From contig VRUF01000070.1 in assembly GCA_019456245.1 (NCBI GenBank), positions 6,162 through 11,452 of the forward strand: a stretch of 5,291 nucleotides of DNA, read 5' to 3'. Both the position numbers and the translations under genes were made by a program. Of the stretch, positions 1 to 5,291 are shown piece by piece; position 1 is the stretch's first letter, and the number at the start of each line of letters is the position of its first letter. The stretch is from Planctomycetota bacterium. GTDB lineage: Bacteria > Planctomycetota > Phycisphaerae > Sedimentisphaerales > Anaerohalosphaeraceae. A model generated the notes under the pieces. The model saw only the letters and a program-made list of their open reading frames with translations, searched no databases and was not told where the DNA came from.

Positions 1-414
1 CAGACTTACAGCGCCCTGCCGTTTACACTTCTGATCGATAACGAAGAAGGACTTTTCCTGCAGGAGTTTTCGCGTCTGCGTGTTGAATCGCATATTGCAA
101 CGGACGACGGTTCCGCCGGATTTCACGGATATGTAACAGACTGCGTCGAAAAATGGCTCAAACAGCATAAACCCGACCCATCCGACGTTATGATATACAG
201 CTGCGGCCCGGAACCGATGCTCGCAAGCGTGGCAAAACTTGCCGCTGCTGACAACATCGAATGCCAGGTAAGCATGGAACGGATGATGGCCTGCGGCATA
301 GGCCTTTGCCAGAGCTGCGTTGTCGGCGTTAAGGACGAAGGCGGCGAAGAAGTGTATCGCCTGTGCTGCAAAGACGGACCAATTTTCAACAGTAAGGATA
401 TTATCTTTGAGTAA
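1..414 (+). CDS. pyrK: Dihydroorotate dehydrogenase B, electron transfer (FAD/2Fe-2S) subunit PyrK, 3' part
   Basis: This is the C-terminal 137 residues of PyrK; the 5' half lies outside the window, since the family is usually about 250-280 residues. PyrK carries electrons from PyrD-bound FMN through a [2Fe-2S] cluster and FAD to NAD+ in cytoplasmic pyrimidine synthesis. Visible in the fragment are the ATDDGSAG-x-x-G-x-VTD stretch (residues 33-47) and the nucleotide-binding CGPEPML (68-74). The cluster-binding cysteines follow as MACGIGLCQSC (C98, C103, C106). The fourth ligand lies in CCKDGP, where C123 aligns with the usual C-[KE]-DGP position and C122 is an extra neighbour. The gene overlaps pyrD by 8 bases, as expected for two subunits of one complex. 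The cysteine pattern plus the pyrD neighbour make the identification secure. A different PyrK-like reductase is unlikely. Confidence 0.95.
   Translation, partial: QTYSALPFTLLIDNEEGLFLQEFSRLRVESHIATDDGSAGFHGYVTDCVEKWLKQHKPDPSDVMIYSCGPEPMLASVAKLAAADNIECQVSMERMMACGIGLCQSCVVGVKDEGGEEVYRLCCKDGPIFNSKDIIFE
394..398 (+). promoter_or_regulatory. Ribosome binding site for pyrD (AAGGA)
   Basis: AAGGA lies inside the pyrK coding region, 8 bases before the TTG at 407. This spacing supports the TTG as the pyrD start rather than the far upstream in-frame ATG at 320, which lies deep inside pyrK. Confidence 0.7.
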
Positions 415-1339
415 CGAAACAAAAATAAGCGTAGATTTTGCCGGCTTAAAGGTATCTAACCCGGTATTCACTGCATCGGGCACATGCGGTTACGGCGACG
501 AATTGTGCGATTTTCTCGACGTCAACCAGTTGGGCGGTTTTATTACGAAGAGCATTTCTCCTGCTCCTCGCAAAGGCAATCCTTCTCCAAGAATTGTCGA
601 GACAGACTCCGGAATGCTAAACGCGATAGGACTGGCCAACATAGGCCTCAAACGATTTATCGATGAAAAAATCCCTATCCTTGCCCGCTTCGGCACGGCT
701 GTCTTCGTAAACGTCGCCGGCCAGACGATCGACGATTATGTAGAGGTTATCGAAAATCTCGCAGACCAAAAAGCCATCGCAGGTTTCGAGTTGAACATAA
801 GCTGCCCTAATGTAAAAGCAGGCGGCATCGCATTTGGAACCGACCCGAACCTTATCGAAAAGATCACAAAAGCAGCAAAAAAAGCATCCAAAAATAAACC
901 GCTCATGGTCAAGCTCACTCCAACGGTAACAGATATTTGCGTAACCGCCCAAGCCGCCGTTAACGGAGGCGCGGACGCATTAAGCCTCGTCAACACTTTT
1001 ACCGCAATGTCCATCGACATCGAAAGCCAAAAGCCCGTCCTTGCCAACAGAACAGGAGGCCTTTCCGGACCTGCCATCAAACCCATGGCTCTCTACCTGG
1101 TAAATCGCGTCTACAACAACGTCGCCAAACCAAACTCAATACCGATCATGGGCCTGGGAGGTATCCGAACCGCTGGCGACGCTATCGAATTTATCATCGC
1201 AGGAGCAACTACCGTAGCAATCGGAACCGCGACATTTGCCCATCCGCAAACTGGGGTCCGGGTCGTCGAAGGGATAAAAAAATACTGTCTGCGAAAAAAT
1301 ATTTCCGATATAGCCGATTTAATTGGTTGCTTGCAGTAA
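407..1339 (+). CDS. pyrD: Dihydroorotate dehydrogenase B, catalytic (FMN) subunit PyrD
   Basis: This 310-residue protein oxidises dihydroorotate to orotate, the fourth step of UMP synthesis, in the cytoplasm as a partner of PyrK. The length matches class 1B enzymes (about 300-311). Visible motifs are GGFITKSIS (43-51, with the FMN-contacting lysine K48) and NPSPRIVETDSGMLNAIGL (58-76). LNISCPN (129-135) carries the catalytic-base cysteine C133 typical of class 1; class 2 enzymes use serine. MVKLTP (167-172) and the phosphate-binding GLGGI and AIGTATF near the C-terminus follow. The start is TTG, chosen because AAGGA sits 8 bases upstream and the protein then begins right at the family N-terminus. 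An ATG at 320 would add 29 residues of out-of-frame pyrK sequence. The 8-base overlap with pyrK implies translational coupling. No frameshift or missing key residue was seen. Confidence 0.95.
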   Translation: MSNETKISVDFAGLKVSNPVFTASGTCGYGDELCDFLDVNQLGGFITKSISPAPRKGNPSPRIVETDSGMLNAIGLANIGLKRFIDEKIPILARFGTAVFVNVAGQTIDDYVEVIENLADQKAIAGFELNISCPNVKAGGIAFGTDPNLIEKITKAAKKASKNKPLMVKLTPTVTDICVTAQAAVNGGADALSLVNTFTAMSIDIESQKPVLANRTGGLSGPAIKPMALYLVNRVYNNVAKPNSIPIMGLGGIRTAGDAIEFIIAGATTVAIGTATFAHPQTGVRVVEGIKKYCLRKNISDIADLIGCLQ

Positions 1340-1359
1340 ACCGGCCAATATGGTATGCT
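1331..1359 (+). promoter_or_regulatory. Possible weak sigma70-type promoter with extended -10
   Basis: TTGCAG (1331-1336) and TATGCT (1354-1359) are separated by 17 bases, and TGG immediately precedes the -10 (an extended -10, TGn). The -35 matches only 3 of 6 consensus bases and overlaps the end of pyrD; the -10 matches 4 of 6. It would drive the cluster beginning at 1404. This is inference from spacing and motif only, and the organism's promoter consensus is unknown. Confidence 0.25.
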
Positions 1360-1403
1360 AAAGTCCGGCAGAGATTAACCTTAAGATTTGTTTGGGGCAA
1401 CAA

Positions 1404-1703
1404 ATGGATATCCTGAAATTACTGTATGATTACTTTCCTACCGCTGTCTATACCGGCAAGTGCCTGGTATTCGTCAGCGAAGACTGGCGGATCGAGCTTA
1501 CACAGCACAAAAACGCCGATTACAGCCAGTTAAATCGTGAATTCCCCCTCATAAGGGTTCGCATATTTCAAAAAGCCCTTAACGGCGAGTTCGTCCCCGG
1601 ACATTACGAGGATTTTCAACTCGATTCGCTTAGCGAACTCTCAACGCAAATCGAAAGGTATATTCAGTTTGCCGTCGGGGCAAATATCAGGGAGGGGCAG
1701 TAA
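1404..1703 (+). CDS. Hypothetical protein, 99 residues
   Basis: I do not recognise this protein family. The preferred start is ATG 1404, with GGGG at 1394-1397 six bases upstream; a TTG at 1392 would add four residues but would leave that purine run inside the gene. The product is a small soluble protein with no signal peptide or membrane segment. Its predicted feel is alpha/beta: a hydrophobic amphipathic N-terminus (MDILKLLYDYFPTAVY), a strand-like LVFVSEDWRIEL (21-32), another at FPLIRVRIF (47-55), and a helical, acidic C-terminal part (residues 70-92). It has one cysteine (C20) and no obvious metal or nucleotide motif. It lies only 4 bases before the YggU gene, so the two are very likely co-transcribed. 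The reading frame has a good ribosome site and sits tightly in a gene cluster, so it is probably real, but its function is unknown. Confidence 0.75.
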   Translation: MDILKLLYDYFPTAVYTGKCLVFVSEDWRIELTQHKNADYSQLNREFPLIRVRIFQKALNGEFVPGHYEDFQLDSLSELSTQIERYIQFAVGANIREGQ

Positions 1704-1707
1704 ATTA

Positions 1708-2010
1708 ATGCCGACGCCGCAGATTACCGAATCTGAAGATGGCGTGATCTTCCGTGTAAAGGTTGTTCCCGGCAGCAGCAAAACGCAGATCGCCGGCGTT
1801 TTTGATGGCATGCTGAAAGTAAGGGTTTCGGCCCCGCCGGAAAAAGGAAAGGCAAACAAGTGTCTGACCGAATACCTTGCCAAAATACTCGCTGTCAAAA
1901 AAAAGGACGTCAGGGTTGTTTCGGGACTTACCAGCCCTGTAAAAAAAATAGCAGTAACCGAACTGACAACGGAAGAGGCAGGAACAAGACTTAGCGAAAG
2001 TTTACTATGA
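1708..2010 (+). CDS. YggU/DUF167 (UPF0235) family protein
   Basis: This 100-residue protein matches the small DUF167/UPF0235 family (YggU in E. coli), whose biochemical role is not established. Diagnostic features are the early DGVIFRVKVVPGSSK (11-25), then LKVRVSAPPEKGKAN (36-50) with the family hallmark APP-x-x-G-x-AN, followed by the helix LTEYLAKIL (53-61). The closing strand has VRVVSG-L-TSPVKKIAV (68-83). The start is ATG 1708, 10 bases after GGAGGGG at 1691-1697 and exactly where family members begin; an in-frame TTG at 1669 would add 13 residues with no family match. Its stop overlaps the start of the next gene as ATGA, suggesting translational coupling. It is cytoplasmic with no signal peptide. 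Family assignment is firm; function is not. Confidence 0.9.
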   Translation: MPTPQITESEDGVIFRVKVVPGSSKTQIAGVFDGMLKVRVSAPPEKGKANKCLTEYLAKILAVKKKDVRVVSGLTSPVKKIAVTELTTEEAGTRLSESLL

Positions 2011-3707
2011 GCAGGCACACCAAAAGAATATTAACAATTGTATTTTTAGCCGTTTTTTTCGCAAACCAGGCTTGCGGATACTATGAACTTGCAAACTCAC
2101 GTAAGCGGGGATTAAGGCACAATTCAATTGAAACGATCCTGCAATTGGACGACGACAAGATCGACCTCGCAACGGCTGTGCTGGTACTTTCCCGCGACTG
2201 GGGAACAACTAAAACCCTTCACAGCTACCGTCGCAAGATTGACCTGATGGCACAGGAAATACTAAGACGTGCAGAACAAAAACAAATACAGCACGACGCG
2301 GAGATCATACCTTTAATTAATGAATATCTTTTCAGCGAGTTGGGGTTCAAATCCGTCGAGACCGCTGATAACCCCGAAGATCTCTTTCTACATTCCGTCA
2401 TCGACAAAAAACGCGGATATTGCCTCAGCCTCTCGGTTCTCTATCTCTCCATCGCCGAAAGGATCGGCTTGCCTTTGTACGGCGTCGTTGTGCCGGGACA
2501 TTTCTTTGTAAGATATGACGACGGCGAAATAAGATTTAATATTGAGACGACAAGTGACGGGAGAAACGCATCTGATAAGCATTACAAGGATAAGTTCAAG
2601 CCGCCCGCCGGCGAAGATAGTGTATATATGAAAAACCTTACAAACCGCCAGACACTGGGATGTTTCTTCAACAACCTTGGAAACAGCTACAGTATTATAC
2701 AGGAGCTGGACTACGCACAGATAGAGCTGGAACGCGCCGTAACCGTCACACCGAACTTGGCCGAAGGACACACAAACCTGGGGAATACTTATCTCACCAA
2801 GGGCTTTCTTCAGGATGCTTTGTATGAGTACGCTATAGCCATCGACATACTTCCCACAGATCCCAAAACGCATAATAACATGGCAAACGCTTATAACCAG
2901 TTGGGCGAACCAGCAAAGGCGATCGTTTCCTACAAAAGGGCAATTAAGATCGATCGCAACTTTTCCGATGCCCACAGAAATCTTGCGGGAACATATCTCG
3001 GACTTTCCAGCCTGAAAAAAGCACTGAGCGAAATAAAGAAAGCCCGGAAAATCGACCCCAAAGACCCCGCAACACAACGTCTGCTCGGAGACATTTACAG
3101 CAGCATGAATAAATTCGACCTGGCAATACCTGCCTACAGAAAGGCCCTCAAGCTCAATCCCAACGACGCAGGGGCATGCACCAACCTCGGATACGCATAC
3201 CTTAACAATTCCCAGACTCATGACGCTGTCTCATGGCTTACCATCGCGATACAGTTGGAACCGTTAAATACCAACGCATATTTCGGACTTGCCAACGCGT
3301 ACAATAAACTCGGACAGCTCGCCGATGAGATTACTACCTATCAGCAGCTTCTGGAAATACAACCAAATGCGGTTGTAGCGATGCAAAACCTCGGCAACGC
3401 ATATATGAATCAGAAATCGTTCGATGATGCTGTAGAAACATATATCCAGGCCATAGCACTGGCTCCCGAAAACCCGGACATTTACTATAACCTTGGAGTA
3501 GCATATATTAACCTTAACCTCTTCGCTGACGCCATTGCACAATACGATAAAACGATCGAGCTTTCGCCTAAAAATGCCGCTGCCTACAATGGACTTGCAA
3601 TAGGATATTATATGATGAAAAACAAGGAAATGGCCCAAAAGCATGCCAGGACCGCAACAAAGCTGGGCTTTAAGGTACAAAAAAAACTACTGGATGCGAT
3701 TAAATAA
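2007..3707 (+). CDS. Exported transglutaminase-like/SirB1-type domain protein with ten TPR repeats
   Basis: This 566-residue protein has three parts. Residues 1-24 form a Sec-type signal: basic MSRHTKR, a hydrophobic core ILTIVFLAVFF, then a possible signal peptidase I site after ACG. A lipoprotein site at C23 is possible, but NQAC is a poor lipobox. Residues about 40-205 resemble the transglutaminase-like core of the SirB1 N-terminal type, with KRGYCLSLSVLYLSIAERIGLPL (C139), GHFFVRY (H165) and FNIE (178) where a third polar residue would sit. Residues 219-556 hold ten TPR units in strict 34-residue register; the key leucine recurs at 224, 258, 292, 326, 360, 394, 428, 462, 496 and 530. TPRs bind proteins, so a periplasmic or surface scaffold role is inferred; catalytic activity is untested. 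The start overlaps the yggU stop (ATGA), and no strong ribosome site is visible, consistent with coupling. Confidence 0.88.
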   Translation: MSRHTKRILTIVFLAVFFANQACGYYELANSRKRGLRHNSIETILQLDDDKIDLATAVLVLSRDWGTTKTLHSYRRKIDLMAQEILRRAEQKQIQHDAEIIPLINEYLFSELGFKSVETADNPEDLFLHSVIDKKRGYCLSLSVLYLSIAERIGLPLYGVVVPGHFFVRYDDGEIRFNIETTSDGRNASDKHYKDKFKPPAGEDSVYMKNLTNRQTLGCFFNNLGNSYSIIQELDYAQIELERAVTVTPNLAEGHTNLGNTYLTKGFLQDALYEYAIAIDILPTDPKTHNNMANAYNQLGEPAKAIVSYKRAIKIDRNFSDAHRNLAGTYLGLSSLKKALSEIKKARKIDPKDPATQRLLGDIYSSMNKFDLAIPAYRKALKLNPNDAGACTNLGYAYLNNSQTHDAVSWLTIAIQLEPLNTNAYFGLANAYNKLGQLADEITTYQQLLEIQPNAVVAMQNLGNAYMNQKSFDDAVETYIQAIALAPENPDIYYNLGVAYINLNLFADAIAQYDKTIELSPKNAAAYNGLAIGYYMMKNKEMAQKHARTATKLGFKVQKKLLDAIK

Positions 3708-3741
3708 TATGGTCACGATTGAAAATTCCCGTTTTATTCGC

Positions 3742-3770
3742 GGTAACTTGCTTGTTAACAAATAGTTATC
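3742..3770 (+). other. Possible hairpin in the variable centre of leader copy A
   Basis: GGTAACT (3742-3748) can pair with AGTTATC (3764-3770), giving seven pairs including one G-U. The 15-base loop contains the self-complementary TTGTTAACAA (3752-3761). No equivalent stem is obvious in copy B, so this may be chance. It lacks a U-tract and is not a terminator. Confidence 0.25.
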
Positions 3771-3791
3771 ATTTTACTCGCGGACATTTAC

Positions 3792-3805
3792 TACCCTTAA
3801 GGGTA
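3792..3805. promoter_or_regulatory. Perfect 14-base palindrome TACCCTTAAGGGTA next to a start codon
   Basis: This is a perfect inverted repeat ending 4 bases before ATG 3810. As DNA it has the form of a dimeric-protein operator. As RNA it could fold into a 5-pair stem with a UUAA loop. The 12-base core is identical in the second leader at 4795-4806, which argues for function. Confidence 0.55.
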
Positions 3806-3821
3806 TAACATGTTATTGAAT

Positions 3822-3826
3822 GGAGG
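3822..3826 (+). promoter_or_regulatory. Ribosome binding site GGAGG deciding the AsmA-like start
   Basis: GGAGG lies 7 bases before ATG 3834, an ideal distance, and favours this codon over the in-frame ATG at 3810 that immediately follows the leader repeat. Confidence 0.75.
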
Positions 3827-3833
3827 CAAAAAA

Positions 3834-4691
3834 ATGAAGATCAAAAAAGTAGTAACCACCGTCATCGCCGCAATCGTCGTCTTGCCTGTAATCATTATCC
3901 TCGCCGTAGCTCTTTTCGGCGGCAATATGATCAAAGCAGGAGTTGAGATTGGGGCATCAAACGCACTCGGCGTATCCGTCACCCTGGACGAAGCCTCACT
4001 GTCTTTATTCGCCGGAAAACTAGAACTCGAAGATCTCCAGGTAAGCAACCCGCCCGAATTCGAACATGAAAAACTACTCACCATGGGATTGGTGCATGTA
4101 AACGTAGCATTAACTTCACTAACCAGCGACACCGTTGTAATTCAGGACATGATCTTTGATGAAGTAACCCTCGTCATAGAGCAAAAGGGACTGAAAACAA
4201 ATCTGCAAACAATTCTCGATTCTCTACCCGAAGCCGAGCCGGAAGAAGAGCCCGCCGAACCCGTAAAAGATGAAGAAAAACCTGCAAAAAAACTGAAAAT
4301 TGCAAATCTCGAAATTAAAAATGTACACGTAAAGGTCAATCTCCTTCCAATACCGGGGAGGCTTGACGAAGTAACCTTCAACCTGTCGCCGATTGTAATG
4401 ACTGACCTGGGATCGGATGACAAGATGACCATTGCCAAACTTACTTCTAAAATACTTATGGCAATAGCAAAAGGTGTCGCCACCGATGGCACCAAATTCC
4501 TTTCGGAAGACATCCTTGGACCTATGCAGGACGTAACAGGAGCCGCTGTCAAAATAGGTGCAGAGACACTCAAGAAAGTAACTGACATAGGTGCCGAAGG
4601 CATCGGAAAAGGCGCAGAGGGGATCAAAAAAGGCGTCGAAGGAATTGGCGATGGCCTAAAGGGTATTTTCGGTGGAAAGAAAAAGGAATAA
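3834..4691 (+). CDS. AsmA-like single-pass membrane protein with glycine-rich heptad tail
   Basis: This 285-residue protein has a short basic start (MKIKK) and one N-terminal membrane helix (about 6-29). It then has the AsmA/DUF748-like opening: LGVSVTLDEASLSLFAGKLEL (45-65), EDLQVSNPPEF (66-76), and the repetitive beta pattern VHVNVALTSLTSDTVVIQDMIFDEVTLVIEQ (87-117). A Glu/Pro/Lys-rich linker follows (132-153), then a second beta segment KLKIANLEIKNVHVKVNL (153-170). The C-terminal part is probably helical (about 199-250) and ends in four glycine heptads (253-280) and GKKKE. AsmA-family proteins are anchored in the inner membrane with a periplasmic part linked to outer-membrane or lipid homeostasis; that role is inferred here. 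It is much shorter than classical AsmA (about 600 residues). ATG 3810 would add eight residues (MLLNGGKK). An envelope glycosyltransferase follows. Confidence 0.72.
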   Translation: MKIKKVVTTVIAAIVVLPVIIILAVALFGGNMIKAGVEIGASNALGVSVTLDEASLSLFAGKLELEDLQVSNPPEFEHEKLLTMGLVHVNVALTSLTSDTVVIQDMIFDEVTLVIEQKGLKTNLQTILDSLPEAEPEEEPAEPVKDEEKPAKKLKIANLEIKNVHVKVNLLPIPGRLDEVTFNLSPIVMTDLGSDDKMTIAKLTSKILMAIAKGVATDGTKFLSEDILGPMQDVTGAAVKIGAETLKKVTDIGAEGIGKGAEGIKKGVEGIGDGLKGIFGGKKKE

Positions 4692-4713
4692 TAACAGTAG
4701 TATTTCCATACTG

Positions 4714-4814
4714 ATCGCGATTAAAACTTCCCGTTTCTTCGCGGCTAAGTAACGCTGCGATTGTAAGTCATGGCATTACTCGCGAGAACTTACTACCCTT
4801 AAGGGTGTAAAATG
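4714..4814 (+). repeat. Leader repeat, copy B, upstream of the GT9 gene
   Basis: This is the second copy of the element at 3712-3812. It shares the left block (CGATT, TTCCCGTTT, TTCGCGG; to 4744), the right block (TTACTCGCG at 4776-4784, then TTACTACCC and the palindrome) and the same final position at an ATG (4812-4814). The centre (4745-4775) is 31 bases and diverged from the 30-base centre of copy A; a one-base deletion in the left block compensates, so total length is equal. In this copy CTCGCGAG (4779-4786) is itself a perfect palindrome. The element fills nearly the whole gap between the AsmA-like and GT9 genes. Confidence 0.8.
4795..4806. promoter_or_regulatory. Perfect 12-base palindrome ACCCTTAAGGGT overlapping the GT9 ribosome site
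   Basis: This core is identical to that at 3793-3804. Its right arm supplies AAGGG (4801-4805), the only Shine-Dalgarno-like sequence for ATG 4812, at a spacing of 6 bases. A protein binding the DNA, or a stem in the RNA (ACCC/GGGU with a UUAA loop), could therefore affect expression. This is inference. Confidence 0.55.
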
Positions 4815-5291
4815 TCCAAAGAAGTAATAGAAATTACCCGCGATGATAAGGCTGTCCCCTGTGGCGAAGGCAGGCGAGGGGTTATCATAAATCCCGGCGC
4901 AATCGGTGATAACCTGCTGACCCTGCCGCTTGCGGAATACATGCAAAAAACGCTTGCCATCGATGCCGTAGACTTTATCGGTAATGCGGATCACATAGAA
5001 TATTTGCAGGGAAGAAGCTGCATCTCAAATACGCGGTCCATCGATTCGCTGCCTCTGTATAACCTCTTCGCTGACCCCGACGAATTCGCACTCGACGAAG
5101 GACAAAAACTCGCAAAATTACTCCGCGGCTACGAGTGGATAGTAAGCTTCCTTGGAGACTCGCCCAGCAGCTTCGAGGACAATCTCATCGCAAGCATCTA
5201 CACAAGCCACCCCGCCCAGATCTCGATCCTCCCCTTGATACCCGACGAAAACGCATCGATACACATAAGTCGTTTCTACATCGAAAAATTT
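4812..5291 (+). CDS. Glycosyltransferase family 9 (heptosyltransferase-like), N-terminal part
   Basis: The frame stays open from ATG 4812 to the window end (160 residues, no stop), so the gene is cut by the edge; GT9 enzymes are usually about 320-370 residues. After a charged extension of about 20 residues comes the N-terminal Rossmann strand and loop GVIINPGAIGDNLLTLP (23-39). This matches the GT9 signature G-D-x-L-x-T-L-P; D33 aligns with the catalytic Asp13 of E. coli WaaC. A second strand, IDAVDFIGNADHIEYL, leads to a region typical of the first GT9 domain, ending in strand YEWIVSFLGDSP, where the family has a conserved aspartate or similar. GT9 enzymes transfer ADP-heptose or related sugars to lipopolysaccharide core on the cytoplasmic face of the inner membrane. 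The exact donor and acceptor cannot be told. The start is set by AAGGG 6 bases upstream. Confidence 0.78.
   Translation, partial: MSKEVIEITRDDKAVPCGEGRRGVIINPGAIGDNLLTLPLAEYMQKTLAIDAVDFIGNADHIEYLQGRSCISNTRSIDSLPLYNLFADPDEFALDEGQKLAKLLRGYEWIVSFLGDSPSSFEDNLIASIYTSHPAQISILPLIPDENASIHISRFYIEKF

Larger units (their letters stand above)
3712..3812 (+). repeat. Leader repeat, copy A, upstream of the AsmA-like gene
   Basis: This intergenic element is matched by a second copy at 4714-4814. From the shared CGATT to the ATG both copies are 97 bases (3716-3812 and 4718-4814). The left block (about 3716-3743) contains TTCCCGTTT and TTCGCGG. The right block (about 3774-3812) contains TTACTCGCG, TTACTACCC and the palindrome, ending at ATG 3810. 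The middle (3744-3773) is not conserved. The element lies between the TPR gene and the AsmA-like gene and probably includes their promoter or 5' leader, but no convincing -35/-10 pair is conserved in both copies. It could instead be a dispersed genomic repeat. Confidence 0.8.

Noticed and set aside
320..406. Longer pyrD start at ATG 320
   Set aside because: The added residues are pyrK sequence read in another frame, resemble no PyrD N-terminus, and have no suitable ribosome site; TTG 407 has AAGGA at 8 bases.
1378..1386. CCTTAAG before the 99-residue gene as a third copy of the leader palindrome
   Set aside because: Only the central 6-base palindrome CTTAAG is shared; the outer arms and the rest of the leader element are absent.
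2388..3221. Long open frame on the minus strand (277 codons) within the TPR gene
   Set aside because: It is a shadow of the TPR coding frame: cysteine/valine-rich translation without domain sense, while the + strand frame shows a perfect 34-residue repeat.
3748..3772. TTGCTT / TATCAT as a promoter in leader copy A
   Set aside because: The spacing is only 13 bases and the pair is not conserved in copy B.
4142..4627. Minus-strand open frame (161 codons) within the AsmA-like gene
   Set aside because: Serine-rich translation typical of an antisense shadow; the + strand frame has a strong ribosome site, membrane helix and family features.
4699..4712. Small hairpin AGTAT-TTCC-ATACT after the AsmA-like gene as a terminator
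   Set aside because: Only five AT-rich pairs and no following U-tract; too weak to call a terminator.

Overview
The window reads as an ordinary chromosomal stretch from a diderm bacterium, with every gene on the + strand and moderate GC content. A heptosyltransferase-like (GT9) enzyme, an AsmA-like membrane-anchored protein and Sec-type signals point to a Gram-negative-type envelope. A two-subunit class 1B dihydroorotate dehydrogenase (PyrK/PyrD) in such a cell, next to a transglutaminase-like/TPR protein, would suit Planctomycetota or a relative. That assignment is inference from gene content only.

Layout. Bases 1-414 are the 3' end of pyrK. It overlaps pyrD (407-1339) by 8 bases, with pyrD starting at a TTG codon. 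After a 64-base gap with a possible weak promoter comes a tight three-gene cluster: an unrecognised 99-residue protein (1404-1703), a YggU/DUF167 protein (1708-2010), and an exported protein with a transglutaminase-like domain and ten TPR repeats (2007-3707). The last two overlap by 4 bases (ATGA). Next are two transcriptionally looser genes, each behind its own intergenic leader of about 125 bases: an AsmA-like single-pass membrane protein with a glycine-rich heptad tail (3834-4691), and the first 160 residues of a GT9 family glycosyltransferase (4812 to the window end).

How the genes fit together. PyrK and PyrD form one enzyme of pyrimidine synthesis. The AsmA-like protein and the GT9 enzyme both suggest envelope or lipopolysaccharide work, and the TPR protein is probably a periplasmic or surface scaffold. 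No pathway link joins the pyrimidine genes to the downstream genes.

The most unusual signal is non-coding. The leaders of the AsmA-like and GT9 genes are two copies of the same roughly 100-base element, 1002 bases apart, although the genes they precede are unrelated. Both copies have conserved outer blocks, a diverged centre of 30/31 bases, and a perfect palindrome ACCCTTAAGGGT that ends 5 bases before an ATG. This looks like a shared cis-regulatory leader or a dispersed repeat. I do not recognise it as a known RNA or operator family. No tRNA, rRNA, CRISPR array, insertion sequence or convincing terminator was seen.
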